This document shows, in pieces, positions 48,281 to 57,033 of a stretch of 64,000 bases of DNA. The notes under the pieces were generated by a model that had not been told where the DNA came from, ran no database searches, and was given only the letters and a program-made list of their open reading frames with translations. The stretch lies in NCBI GenBank assembly GCA_910587875.1, contig CAJUOD010000002.1:6556-70555 (forward strand), written 5' to 3'. The translations under genes and the position numbers were made by a program. Numbering within the stretch: position 1 is the stretch's first letter; each line of letters begins with the position of its first letter. This stretch comes from an uncultured Oscillibacter sp. (GTDB lineage Bacteria; Bacillota; Clostridia; Oscillospirales; Oscillospiraceae).

Positions 48281-49373
48281 GCCGAAGGAATGCCCCTCCT
48301 GCTAGAGAGGCCAAGACACTACCTATCGTGTAGGTCATCGCCATATATGCCTGGCCCTTTATGGCGTCCTCCGCCCGAATTACCTGATTCACGTAGTAAA
48401 CCGGGACGATAGAGATCAGCCCCCAGCCCAGCATCTGGAAAAGCTGCACAGCGTATAGGGCTCCCATGGATGAGACCAGCAGGGTTCCCATGCTTTTCAG
48501 CGCAATCGCGGTTCCGCAGATTTTGAACCAGAAGCCGCACCCCGCCTTTTTCAGCATCCTCGCGAAAAATAGCATGGGCGGAATTTCAATCAGTCCGCAC
48601 ATGGATGTAATCAGCCCGACCTCCGCGCTTCCGCCGCCCTTGGTCTGGATAATCTGATATAAAAATGTGTTAATCAAAGCATGGCTGACGTACAGCATTA
48701 CGGTACCCGCCAGCACGATGAGGAAACGTGGATATTCTTTGAAGAAAACCGCAGGGGAAGACGGCTCCGCTTTTTGCTCTTCCACACCTGTCAAGGCTCG
48801 TTTCTGAAAGGGGTACCGCCATACGCAGAAGGTGAGGACCCCATAGCCTAAAGCGATGCAGACCGGGATAACAATTACGCCGGCCCGCGGCACCAGGATT
48901 CCCAAAAGGCAGGAAGCTGCCGCATAGACAATGGAGCCGATCCCCCTGGAAAGCCTCCAATTCAGCGAATATCCCTGATTCAGCATTTCCGTTCCGAGGG
49001 AGTTGATGAAGGGCAGCAGAAATTGGAGAACAGCCACACAGCCGCCAAAGAGCAGACCCGTCAAAAACGGCGAACGTCGGTGCGCGGCGCACACCGCTAT
49101 CCCCATCAGCAGGGCCGCAAAACATGTGACGGCCACAATCATTTTCAAGGAAGGAGCGGTGGGCCGGTCCGCATACGCGGCGACGATTGGCTGAACAACA
49201 GCGGCAGCGATCCCGGAAGCAGCTATGATCATGCCGATCTGCACGTTTGTCAGGCCGCAATCCAGCAGATAGACGCTGGAAAACGCCAGCACGCTTGCGA
49301 AGTTTATCCAGTAGAAACTTTGAACGAGAGAATAGCTGACAGTTAAAGAACGGTTGACGGTCTGGGATTTCAT
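48195..49373 (-). CDS. MFS transporter, C-terminus replaced (392 aa)
   Basis: It has eleven recognisable membrane helices of an MFS_1-like/nucleoside-permease-like carrier (QSFYWINFASVLAFSSVYLL, IGMIIAASGIAAAVVQPIVA, GTVMLYVSHALINTFLYQII). Up to TYTIGSVLASLAGGA the sequence follows the family; then RRDADGYRHIQQHHQQG is an out-of-frame reading of the HD gene. The twelfth helix and true end are missing. Together with the truncated HD gene this marks a deletion joint near 48290-48310. Function of the shortened carrier is doubtful. Confidence 0.75.
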   Translation of the reverse strand: MKSQTVNRSLTVSYSLVQSFYWINFASVLAFSSVYLLDCGLTNVQIGMIIAASGIAAAVVQPIVAAYADRPTAPSLKMIVAVTCFAALLMGIAVCAAHRRSPFLTGLLFGGCVAVLQFLLPFINSLGTEMLNQGYSLNWRLSRGIGSIVYAAASCLLGILVPRAGVIVIPVCIALGYGVLTFCVWRYPFQKRALTGVEEQKAEPSSPAVFFKEYPRFLIVLAGTVMLYVSHALINTFLYQIIQTKGGGSAEVGLITSMCGLIEIPPMLFFARMLKKAGCGFWFKICGTAIALKSMGTLLVSSMGALYAVQLFQMLGWGLISIVPVYYVNQVIRAEDAIKGQAYMAMTYTIGSVLASLAGGAFLRRDADGYRHIQQHHQQGAGAEAAAGTVPP

Positions 49374-49469
49374 TGGATAAGTTTCCTTTCACATAGCCCA
49401 CGTAAAGGTTTCTTCTGTGAACTCTTTACATAGTCAAACGTGTTTGGGGCAGTCCTGCACTCTGAGAAT

Positions 49470-51032
49470 TCACCATTTCCAGGGGAGCTCTTTCAGAAAC
49501 TTCTCCGCATTGCGATAGGACACGCCGCCTTCAATACTCTTGTTCTCGCCGAGATAGAGAACATACTTTCCTACTAGTTTCCCGAAGCGGCGCTCCGTGA
49601 GCGCGCATTTCTCCACGTCCAGCAGATGCCGGGACTGTTCAGCTACAGCCTGACGGCTGTGCTTGATCTCAAATGCGGCACAGCAATTCTCCTCCCGGTC
49701 ATAGACCAACATGTCAAACTCCCCGCTGGCGAACTGGAGCTTGCAGACCTTGTACCGGCTGCCCAGAGCTTTGGAAGTTTCCAGCAGGATGATGTCCTCC
49801 AGCATCCGCCCCCGGACCTCTTCCAGGATTCGGCCGGTGATAGCCTCCCGTTCCTTTTCACTCAGGCTGAGAAACAGCTCGTCCTTCATCAAAGCGTGGA
49901 CAAGCGCCTGGGCCTGGCAGTAACGCATTCCGGGCTGTGTGAAGAGAATGTGTTCCACGGGTTCGCTGGCGGGTTCCGTCGTTTCGATGGGGCAGTCCAC
50001 GATCAAATCCAGAGCAGTGAGGTATTCCTTGATTTCCACAGCATGGGCTTTCGTAATAGGTACTGTCTGCTCCTGCCGATTGCGGATCTCCAGAATATCC
50101 ATAAGCCGTTGGGTAACAGTTTCCGTATCGATTTCATCCAGAGCGGTGGTCCGCTTTTCCGGGTTACGCTCTTTCCGAAGGTTCCTTGCCGCCAACCCCA
50201 AATCATGAGACAGGAAGTCACGGGTCAGCACCGACACCAAGAAGGCGTGGTTCATATCCTCAATGATCCGGTTGATGGCCCCCGTCAGTTCCCCAGCCTC
50301 ATAGAGCGGACGCAGGTGCCGGAAGTGCCCGCCGTCCTCGCAGCAAGCCAGCGAATGCTGGATGTTCTTGCAGATGGCGGTGTCGATATACCGCCGGGTG
50401 GACTCATCATCCCGAAAGGAGGCGTCCTCGGCATTTACCTCGGCATCATCAAAGGCCAATTCCCCGGCCCGGAGGGTTCCGCCATAGCGGATGTACTCGT
50501 CGATCTGGTCGATTCCCAGGAGGCGGCTGTGCTCCCGATAGGGGATGAAGGTGGTGTGGATCATCTTCGCCCGGTCGTAGAGCTCCTGGTGGAGCGCAAA
50601 CCAGAATCCCAGGGAATCCGTGCCGGACAGGACGATCTTCATGCCCTGGGCGGCATAGATATCGGACAGGAGGGCGGCGGAGTCGATGAAGTCCCGCATC
50701 AGCGTGACCTCGTCCAGGAGTACAAAGTGGAAACCCAGGGACCGGAGCTGTTCCATATCCCGGTTCAGGTCCGCGATGGTATCCCGCTTCGTAGCCTTGA
50801 TATAGGCCGTTTTCGCCACGTCCTCCGGCGTCATGTCCAACACAGCCTGGCGGAGCAGAGTGGTTTTCCCCGTCCGTCTGAGTCCGAAGAGTAAGCAAAC
50901 CCGGTCGCATTCGGCATCGTACAGATAATTGTTTAACTGGCGGTAGCAGTCCCGCTTTTGCCATCCCCGGACATTCTCGGACAGGGCCAGCAGTGCCGCT
51001 CCGGTCACAACGTTGGTTTTGAACTCTGACAT
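49470..51032 (-). CDS. AAA_14/DUF4143-type ATPase with C-terminal nuclease-like fold (520 aa)
   Basis: ATG 51032 (MSEFKTNVVTGAALLALSEN) follows GAGAGG. Walker A is GLRRTGKTTLLRQ (about residue 50), Walker B FHFVLLDEVTLM, and KIVLSGTDSLGF the sensor-1-like strand. The C-terminal part has FASGEFDMLVYDREEN then CCAAFEIKHSRQ, i.e. the Asp and Glu-x-Lys of a PD-(D/E)xK fold, as in DUF4143 proteins. Many such ATPases are of unknown role. It is 25 bases behind a DUF1016 N-domain gene, and the two may work together. Confidence 0.83.
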   Translation of the reverse strand: MSEFKTNVVTGAALLALSENVRGWQKRDCYRQLNNYLYDAECDRVCLLFGLRRTGKTTLLRQAVLDMTPEDVAKTAYIKATKRDTIADLNRDMEQLRSLGFHFVLLDEVTLMRDFIDSAALLSDIYAAQGMKIVLSGTDSLGFWFALHQELYDRAKMIHTTFIPYREHSRLLGIDQIDEYIRYGGTLRAGELAFDDAEVNAEDASFRDDESTRRYIDTAICKNIQHSLACCEDGGHFRHLRPLYEAGELTGAINRIIEDMNHAFLVSVLTRDFLSHDLGLAARNLRKERNPEKRTTALDEIDTETVTQRLMDILEIRNRQEQTVPITKAHAVEIKEYLTALDLIVDCPIETTEPASEPVEHILFTQPGMRYCQAQALVHALMKDELFLSLSEKEREAITGRILEEVRGRMLEDIILLETSKALGSRYKVCKLQFASGEFDMLVYDREENCCAAFEIKHSRQAVAEQSRHLLDVEKCALTERRFGKLVGKYVLYLGENKSIEGGVSYRNAEKFLKELPWKW

Positions 51033-51057
51033 TTTCCACACCTCTCTCCTGCTGGTC

Positions 51058-51627
51058 TTAGACTTCCTGTTTTGCCCAGTGTATCACATCCGGGGCCGCA
51101 AGTCGAGAGAAATTCGCCTGTGAATGGTCTTTCGGCGTGGCGGCGCTTGAAACATCTATATCAGAAAGAGGCAGTTGCTCCTCTACGGCTTCGGTGGAAC
51201 AAAGGGGCGGTGTGTTATCCTCTTGTGTCCCCTTAGTGATTTTCTCCAGAAGTTCAGTTTTGGACCAATGAAATCGGCGGACAGCGGCGATATACCTGGC
51301 ACGCTCCTCAGTGGTTACGCAGTTTTCCAGAATGACAATATTCTGCGTCCATCCAATGGTCATGGTCTGGGCCAGCACTTGCGGTGCGTTCTCATAGGCG
51401 CGGTAAAACTCCCGCATCCGGCGGAGATTTCTGGGAGAGAAGCCGGAGACATCAGGGTACGCGCCAGATAGATACTTCGCAGCGGCAACAGCGGCGCCTT
51501 TCTCTGGCCTGTCACTGACCAACCGGCCAATCCCGCAGTACAGTTCTATCTGCGGCCGATCCGCCACCATCAGGGCATCTAGCGCCGCGAACATGGCGCT
51601 GTAGTCAATCGGTTTCCTGATATTCAT
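51058..51627 (-). CDS. DUF1016 (YhcG) N-domain protein lacking the nuclease half (189 aa)
   Basis: ATG 51627 follows GAAGGAGGAAGCCCT. The protein matches the DUF1016 N-domain: AAKYLSGAYPDVSGFSPRNL then RRMREFYRAYENAPQVLAQT and MTIGWTQNIVILENCVTTEE. Full YhcG-type proteins are about 340 residues with a C-terminal PD-(D/E)xK nuclease; here that half is absent and the tail is polar. The next gene (49470) brings such a nuclease-like fold on an ATPase, which may replace it. A defence role is a guess from the domains. Confidence 0.78.
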   Translation of the reverse strand: MNIRKPIDYSAMFAALDALMVADRPQIELYCGIGRLVSDRPEKGAAVAAAKYLSGAYPDVSGFSPRNLRRMREFYRAYENAPQVLAQTMTIGWTQNIVILENCVTTEERARYIAAVRRFHWSKTELLEKITKGTQEDNTPPLCSTEAVEEQLPLSDIDVSSAATPKDHSQANFSRLAAPDVIHWAKQEV

Positions 51628-51672
51628 AGGGCTTCCTCCTTCCTTCATTCCGCTCTCTTTAGGCCACTGAAA

Positions 51673-51698
51673 AGGGGCTGTTCATCTGAACAGCCCCT
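51673..51698 (-). terminator. Terminator of the trehalose operon
   Basis: AGGGGCTGTTCA pairs with TGAACAGCCCCT on a short loop; TTTTC follows on the minus strand, 7 bases behind treC. The same hairpin, one base different, is at 57034-57059 at the other end of the locus. Confidence 0.85.
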
Positions 51699-51704
51699 CC
51701 CCTT

Positions 51705-53330
51705 TTATCTGCATGCTTTGTAGACAGCCGCCTCGTAGGGCCGGAGAACTTTGGAAGCATCCGCATAATTCCCCAGCACCTTCTCACAGCCCGCCCAGGG
51801 CACATCGCCCAGGGTCACCTCGTGTCCGGTGAGATTGTTCACCACAAACAGATCTTGGGTCCCCAGGAAGCGTCGGTAGGAGAACACCTCCGGCACATCC
51901 CGAAACAGGAACTCAATTTGTCCCGCGGCGATGACCGGCTCTTCCTTGCGCAGTTGAACAAGTCGCTTGTAGTATTGCAGGATGGAATCCGGGTCCCGGA
52001 GCTCCGCCTCGGCGTTGATGGTCTGGTAATTCTCCGGCGGCAGAATCCAGGGCGTCCCGTCGGTGAAACCCGCATTTGGGCTTCCATCCCACTGCATAGG
52101 CGTCCTTCCGTTGTCCCTGGACCGCTGGCGCAGGACCTCCAGGGCTTCCGCCTCAGTCTTCCCCGCCTCCAGCATAATCCGGTAGTAGTTCAGGCTCTCC
52201 ACGTCCCGGTACTGCTCAATGGAGGCATGCCCGGCGTTGGTCATGCCCAGCTCCTCCCCCTGGTAGACGTAGGGCGTGCCCCGGAGGAGGTGGACACAGG
52301 TGGCCAGCATCTTGGCGGACTGCTTCCAATACTTCCCGTCGTCCCCGAACCGGGACACCGCCCGGGGCTGGTCGTGGTTGCACCAGAAGACCGCGTTCCA
52401 GCCCCCGGCCCGCTGCATTTCCAGCTGCCAGGTGGTCAGCAGGTCCTTGAGCCGCCCCAGGTCCGGCGGTTGGAGCTCCCACTTGTTCCCGTCCTTGTAG
52501 TCCACCTTCAGGTGGTGGAAGCTGAAGGTCATGGACAGCTCCTTCTCCGCCGGATTCGTGTAGCGGACGCAGTTGTCCAAGGAGGTGGAGGACATCTCCC
52601 CCACCGTCACCATGTCCCCGATGTCTGCGTCCGCCACCATCTCTTTCAAGTACTCGTGAATATGGGGCCCGTCGGTGTAGAAGCGCCGCCCGTCGCCCTG
52701 GTGGTCGTCTTCAAAGACGGCGGGTTTGGAAATCAGGTTCACCACGTCAAAGCGGAAGCCCTTGACGCCCTTGGCCTTCCAGAAGCGGAGAACGTCCTTC
52801 AACTCCCCCCGGACCTCTGGGTTATCCCAATTCAAATCCGCCTGGGTCCGGTCATAGAGATGCAGATACCACTTGCCCAGCTCCGGCACGTACTCCCAAG
52901 CGCTGCCGCCAAACTTGGATTCCCAGTTGGTGGGGGGCGCGTCCAGCCCACCCTCCCGGAAGATATAGTAGTCCTGATACTTCTTTTCCCCCGCCAGGGC
53001 CTGGCGAAACCAGGCGTGTTCTGTGGAGGTGTGATTGAACACCATGTCGAACATCAGCCCCAGGCCCCGCTTTTCCGCCTCGGCTATCAGTTCTTCCACG
53101 TCCTCCATGGTTCCAAAGGCCGGGTCCACGGACAGGTAGTCCGCGATGTCATAGCCGTTGTCGTTGAGGGGGGATTTGTAGAAGGGGGTCAGCCAGAGGT
53201 AATTCACCCCCAGGTCCCGGAGATAGTCCAGCTTCTCAATGACGCCCCGGAGGTCCCCCAGGCCGTCGCCGTTGGAGTCCCGGAAGGACTTGGTGTAAAT
53301 TTGGTAGACAACTTTGTCTTTGAAATCCAT
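51705..53330 (-). CDS. treC: Trehalose-6-phosphate hydrolase (541 aa)
   Basis: A GH13 enzyme of full length that cuts trehalose 6-phosphate to glucose and glucose 6-phosphate. Visible are region I MFDMVFNHTS, region II GFRFDVVNLI with the nucleophile Asp, the acid Glu in VTVGEMSST and region IV FWCNHDQPR. YQIYTKSFRDSNGDGLGDLR and NGRTPMQWDGSPNAGFT are family marks. ATG 53330 lies six bases behind the PTS gene stop, so both are co-transcribed from the promoter at 55315-55343. Confidence 0.96.
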   Translation of the reverse strand: MDFKDKVVYQIYTKSFRDSNGDGLGDLRGVIEKLDYLRDLGVNYLWLTPFYKSPLNDNGYDIADYLSVDPAFGTMEDVEELIAEAEKRGLGLMFDMVFNHTSTEHAWFRQALAGEKKYQDYYIFREGGLDAPPTNWESKFGGSAWEYVPELGKWYLHLYDRTQADLNWDNPEVRGELKDVLRFWKAKGVKGFRFDVVNLISKPAVFEDDHQGDGRRFYTDGPHIHEYLKEMVADADIGDMVTVGEMSSTSLDNCVRYTNPAEKELSMTFSFHHLKVDYKDGNKWELQPPDLGRLKDLLTTWQLEMQRAGGWNAVFWCNHDQPRAVSRFGDDGKYWKQSAKMLATCVHLLRGTPYVYQGEELGMTNAGHASIEQYRDVESLNYYRIMLEAGKTEAEALEVLRQRSRDNGRTPMQWDGSPNAGFTDGTPWILPPENYQTINAEAELRDPDSILQYYKRLVQLRKEEPVIAAGQIEFLFRDVPEVFSYRRFLGTQDLFVVNNLTGHEVTLGDVPWAGCEKVLGNYADASKVLRPYEAAVYKACR

Positions 53331-53336
53331 CGTATC

Positions 53337-55265
53337 TCACTCTCCAATTTCCGCAATGATTCCCTGTCCCGCCTGGAGCTCCTGGCCCGGCTGGAACCGG
53401 AGGGCCTGCCCGGCATCGTCGGTAACCACCAGCATGGTGGTAAGAGGATGCCCGGCGGCCTTGATCTTCTCCGGGTCAAAGGCGATGAGCTTCTCTTCCC
53501 GCTTCACCCGCTGGCCCTCCTTCACCAGGGCCTTGAAGCCGTCACCGTTCATGTCCACGGTGTCCAGGCCGATGTGGAGCAGGATCTCCGCCCCGTTATC
53601 CAGCAGGAGGCCGCAGGCGTGGAAGCTGTCCTCGCTGACCATGGTGATTTTGCCGTCGGCGGGAGCCAGGAGCACGCTGTCCGTGGGCTCCATGGCCACG
53701 CCCTCCCCCAGGGTCTTCTGGGAGAACACCTGGTCGGGCACCTCGGTGATGTCCAGCACTTTGCCGGAAACAAAGGCACTCAGCTCCACTTTTCCGGCGG
53801 TGACGGCCGTGAGCTCAGACTGTACCTCGGCCTCTACGGAAACGGGGCCCATGTCGGCGGGGGACAGCTTCTTCTTGCCGGCAATGTAGGTCAGGACAAA
53901 GGGGACCACGATGGCGATGGCCATACACAGGGCGAAGCTCCCAATATAGGCGGGCTGGATGGACAGGATGCCCGGCAGGCCGCCCACGCCGATGGAGGAG
54001 GCCGTGGTGCTGGTGGCCACGCTGACCACCGCCGCGCAGGCGGAGCCGATCATGCCGCAGAGGAAGGGGAATCTGTACTTGAGGTTGACACCGAACATGG
54101 CAGGCTCCGTCACGCCCAGGTAGCAGGAGATGCAGGAGGGGACGTTGACCTCCTGGGCGTCGGCGTTCTTCCGCTGGAGGGCAATCATGCCGAGGCCGGC
54201 GGAGCCCTGGGCGATGTTAGAAAGGGCGATCATGGGCCAGAGCATGGTGCCGCCGAAGTCCGCCGTCAGCTGCATGTCAATGGCGTTGGACATGTGGTGA
54301 AGGCCCGTAATCACCAGGGGCGCGTAGACGAAGCCGAACACGGCGCCGAAGACCACCTTCAAAGAACCGGAGATACCCGCGTACACAACGGCGGAGATCA
54401 CGGAGCCGATCTTCCAGCCGATGGGACCCAGGACAAAGTGGGCGGCTATGACGGACAAAAGCAGGCTGCAGAACGGGACTACAATCATACTGATCACCGG
54501 AGGCGTGATCTTCCGGAAGAACTTTTCCAGGTACACCAGGGTAAACGCCGCCAGGATGGCGGGAATCACCTGGGCCTGATAGCCGATCATGTTCACCTGG
54601 AAAAAGCCGAAGTCCCAGCAGGGGATGCTTTCCGCGGAGGCCACGCCGTAGGCGTTCAGCAGCTGGCCGGACACCAGGGTGAGGCCCAGGACGATGCCCA
54701 GCATCTGGGTGGTGCCCATCTTCTTGGTGACGGACCAGCAGATGCCCACGGGCAGCATGTAGAACACCGCCTCGCCGATGAGCCAGAGGAAGCTGTCCAG
54801 TCCCGACCAGAACTGGCTGAGGTCGCAGAGGGTCTTGGTTCCGTTCTCAAATAAGTACAAACTGTCGATGCAGTTGCGGAAGCCCAGGATCAGGCCGCCG
54901 GTAATCAGCGCCGGGATGATGGGGGCGAAGATTTCCGCCAGGGCCGCCATGATCCGCTGGAGGGCGTTCTGGTTCTGCTGGGCGGCCTTTTTCACCTGGT
55001 CCTTAGACACGCCCTCCACACCGGCTACCGCCACGAAGTCGTTGTAGAAGTCCGACACGGTGTTGCCGATGATGACCTGGAACTGCCCCGCCTGGGTGAA
55101 GGTACCCTTCACCACCTTCATGGCCTCGATGCCCTTCACGTCGGCTTTGGCCGGGTCGTTGAGGACGAAGCGCATTCTTGTGACACAATGCGAAACCGCC
55201 GCGATGTTTTCCTTGCCGCCCACCAACGCCAGAAGCTGCGCGCTGTCCTGCTGATACTTTCCCAT
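53337..55265 (-). CDS. treP: Trehalose-specific PTS enzyme IIBCA (642 aa)
   Basis: ATG 55265 (MGKYQQDSAQLLALVGGKEN) follows AAAGGGAGG. Domain order: IIB 1-85 with the phospho-Cys in SHCVTRMRFVL, IIC about 105-465 (MIALSNIAQGSAGLGMI, PAMFGVNLKYRFPFLCG, GGLPGILSI) and a C-terminal IIA from about 490 (VFSQKTLGEGVAMEPTDSVL, FHACGLLLDNGAEILLHIGL with the phospho-His). The fused IIA means no separate one is needed. It brings trehalose in as the 6-phosphate for TreC. TreR sites cover its promoter. Confidence 0.95.
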   Translation of the reverse strand: MGKYQQDSAQLLALVGGKENIAAVSHCVTRMRFVLNDPAKADVKGIEAMKVVKGTFTQAGQFQVIIGNTVSDFYNDFVAVAGVEGVSKDQVKKAAQQNQNALQRIMAALAEIFAPIIPALITGGLILGFRNCIDSLYLFENGTKTLCDLSQFWSGLDSFLWLIGEAVFYMLPVGICWSVTKKMGTTQMLGIVLGLTLVSGQLLNAYGVASAESIPCWDFGFFQVNMIGYQAQVIPAILAAFTLVYLEKFFRKITPPVISMIVVPFCSLLLSVIAAHFVLGPIGWKIGSVISAVVYAGISGSLKVVFGAVFGFVYAPLVITGLHHMSNAIDMQLTADFGGTMLWPMIALSNIAQGSAGLGMIALQRKNADAQEVNVPSCISCYLGVTEPAMFGVNLKYRFPFLCGMIGSACAAVVSVATSTTASSIGVGGLPGILSIQPAYIGSFALCMAIAIVVPFVLTYIAGKKKLSPADMGPVSVEAEVQSELTAVTAGKVELSAFVSGKVLDITEVPDQVFSQKTLGEGVAMEPTDSVLLAPADGKITMVSEDSFHACGLLLDNGAEILLHIGLDTVDMNGDGFKALVKEGQRVKREEKLIAFDPEKIKAAGHPLTTMLVVTDDAGQALRFQPGQELQAGQGIIAEIGE

Positions 55266-55290
55266 TCTCTTGAACCTCCCTTTCGGATTA

Positions 55291-55304
55291 CTTGTCTGAA
55301 CAAG
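55291..55304. promoter_or_regulatory. TreR operator O1 (leader of treP)
   Basis: CTTGTCTGAACAAG, one base from a perfect palindrome, lies between the treP promoter and start codon. Confidence 0.75.
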
Positions 55305-55314
55305 TTTTGATATG

Positions 55315-55343
55315 GTTATACCATACTTGTTCAAACAAGTCAA
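55315..55343 (-). promoter_or_regulatory. treP-treC promoter
   Basis: On the minus strand TTGACT (55343-55338), a 17-base spacer and TATAAC (55320-55315). Operator O2 fills the spacer, so bound TreR would shut out RNA polymerase. Confidence 0.8.
55326..55339. promoter_or_regulatory. TreR operator O2 (within the treP promoter)
   Basis: CTTGTTCAAACAAG lies between the -35 and -10 boxes of the treP promoter; CTTGTT and its partner AACAAG are palindromic with a CA/TG centre. Confidence 0.85.
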
Positions 55344-55346
55344 CAG

Positions 55347-55360
55347 CTTGTTTGAACAAC
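55347..55360. promoter_or_regulatory. TreR operator O3 (upstream of the treP promoter)
   Basis: CTTGTTTGAACAAC, 13 of 14 bases palindromic; its centre is 21 bases from that of O2, i.e. two helix turns, which would allow cooperative binding. Confidence 0.8.
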
Positions 55361-55394
55361 TTGTAAACTTTGGGAGACTGGCTAAAATCCGGTC

Positions 55395-55423
55395 TTGCGT
55401 TTTAGCGCTTTTGACGGTATACT
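55395..55423 (+). promoter_or_regulatory. treR promoter
   Basis: TTGCGT (55395-55400), a 17-base spacer and TATACT (55418-55423). Operator O4 starts at the last base of the -10 region. Confidence 0.65.
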
Positions 55424-55437
55424 GTTGTTCAAACAAG
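55424..55437. promoter_or_regulatory. TreR operator O4 (start of treR)
   Basis: GTTGTTCAAACAAG matches the other three sites and covers the treR transcription start, so treR likely represses itself. Confidence 0.8.
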
Positions 55438-55450
55438 GGGGGATGACGCA

Positions 55451-56188
55451 ATGCCAAAAGCGAAGTATGACGAGATCTATCTGGACCTGAAGCGGGCCGT
55501 GGAGAGCGGCGCATATCCCTACGGCTCCCTGCTGCCCTCGGAGAACACGCTGATTACCCGGTATGACTGTTCGAGAAACACCATCCGCCGGGCGCTGGCG
55601 GGACTGGGGGAGGACGGCTATGTCCAGTCCATCCACGGCAAAGGCGTGCGGGTGATTTACCAGCCCTCGGAGCGGGCGTCCTTTACGGTGGGGGGCATTG
55701 AGTCCTTCCACGAAACCGCCCGGCGGAACCAGCTGAACGTGGTGACAAAGGTCGTGCGCTTTGAGGAGGCGGTGGTGGACCAGCGGGCGGCGGAAGAAAG
55801 CGGCTTCCCGGCGGGGGAACAGGTCTACAACATCCTGCGGGTCCGGTATCTGGACGGGAAGCCTTTGATTTTGGACTACAACCTCTTTTTAAAGTCCCTG
55901 GTTCCCGGCCTGACGGCGGAGATCGCGGAGCGGTCCATCTATGCCTACATTGAAAAAGAGCTAGGTATGCAGATCGTCACCAGCAAGCGGACCATCACGG
56001 TGGAGCACGCCTCGGCGGAGGACAAGCGGCTGCTGGTTCTGGGGGATTACAACTGCCTGGCCGTGGTGACGGGGCAGACCTTCAACGCCGACGGGCTGCT
56101 GTTTGAATATACCCAGTCCCGGCACCAGCCGGATTATTTCAGCTTCCATGATACCGCAACCAGAAAGAAAAAGGAATTGCTCACATGA
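55451..56188 (+). CDS. treR: GntR/HutC-family trehalose repressor (245 aa)
   Basis: ATG 55451 (MPKAKYDEIYLDLKRAVESG) begins a GntR winged helix (LLPSENTLITRYDCSRNTIR, RALAGLGEDGYVQSIHGKGV) followed by a UTRA ligand domain (about 80-235: VYNILRVRYLDGKPLILDYN, SKRTITVEHASAEDKRLL). Trehalose 6-phosphate is the usual signal for TreR of this type. It is divergent from treP across four operators. The stop overlaps the HAD gene as ATGA. Confidence 0.93.
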   Translation: MPKAKYDEIYLDLKRAVESGAYPYGSLLPSENTLITRYDCSRNTIRRALAGLGEDGYVQSIHGKGVRVIYQPSERASFTVGGIESFHETARRNQLNVVTKVVRFEEAVVDQRAAEESGFPAGEQVYNILRVRYLDGKPLILDYNLFLKSLVPGLTAEIAERSIYAYIEKELGMQIVTSKRTITVEHASAEDKRLLVLGDYNCLAVVTGQTFNADGLLFEYTQSRHQPDYFSFHDTATRKKKELLT

Positions 56189-56988
56189 AAAACGACATCA
56201 AACTGGTGGCCGTGGATATCGACGGCACCTTTGTCCGCTCTGATTATACATACGACATCCCCCGCTTTCAGCGTATTTTGTCCCGCATGAAAGAAGCTGG
56301 CTGCCATTTCGTAGTAGCCAGCGGAAACCAGTATTATCAGCTGCGGGACCTGTTTCCGGGCTGTCACGAGGAGCTGGCCTTCGTGGCGGAGAACGGGGCC
56401 TTTGTCAAGGACCGGAAGGAGCTTGTCTTTGCCGCGGAGATACCAAAGGAAACCGTGGATTTTGTACTGGACGTATGCAGCGAATACCCGGAGATATGGA
56501 ACGTCTTGTGCGGGCTGGACAGCGCATACTGCCAGCGCGGCATGGTGAGCCAGGCGTTTTTTGAGCGTACAGGCAACTATTACCACCGTTTGCGGTGGGC
56601 GGACGACCTGAAAGCGGTGAAGGACCAAATCCTAAAATTCGCGCCGACGGTCCCGGAGGAAAAGACCGATTTTTATTACGACATGTTCCGGGAACGGCTT
56701 CAAGGGAAGCTGGAGCCCACGACCAGCGGGCGGGGCTCCATTGATTTGATTCTCCCCGGCTGCCACAAGGCGTCCGGCCTGAAGCGGCTGGCGGAGCGCT
56801 GGGGCATTTCGGCGGAGCAGTGCGCCGCCTTTGGAGATGGGGGAAATGATATCGAGATGCTGCGGTACTGCGGCTACAGCTACGCCATGGAAAACGCCCC
56901 GGAAGAGTTAAAACGCGTGGCAAAGGAAGTGTGCCCTTCCAATGAGAATGACGGGGTTCTGGTTACGCTGGAAAAGATATTGATGTGA
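56185..56988 (+). CDS. Cof-type HAD phosphatase (267 aa)
   Basis: The HAD motifs are complete: motif I VAVDIDGTFVRSDY with the nucleophile Asp, motif II VVASGNQ, motif III Lys near HKASGLKRL and motif IV AFGDGGNDIEMLRY. The C2-type cap of the Cof group lies between. It is coupled to treR by a four-base overlap, so it probably removes phosphate from a sugar phosphate when trehalose is taken up, or limits sugar-phosphate stress. The exact substrate is not visible. Confidence 0.9.
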   Translation: MKNDIKLVAVDIDGTFVRSDYTYDIPRFQRILSRMKEAGCHFVVASGNQYYQLRDLFPGCHEELAFVAENGAFVKDRKELVFAAEIPKETVDFVLDVCSEYPEIWNVLCGLDSAYCQRGMVSQAFFERTGNYYHRLRWADDLKAVKDQILKFAPTVPEEKTDFYYDMFRERLQGKLEPTTSGRGSIDLILPGCHKASGLKRLAERWGISAEQCAAFGDGGNDIEMLRYCGYSYAMENAPEELKRVAKEVCPSNENDGVLVTLEKILM

Positions 56989-57033
56989 GGGCTTTCGCCT
57001 TTCCCTGTGAGAAGTTCTTCCATTATAAAGGAG

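Noticed and set aside
51822..54854. A thousand-codon open frame on the plus strand opposite the trehalose genes
   Set aside because: It is the mirror of treC and treP in GC-rich DNA, has no start site or known motif, and both minus-strand genes have complete families.
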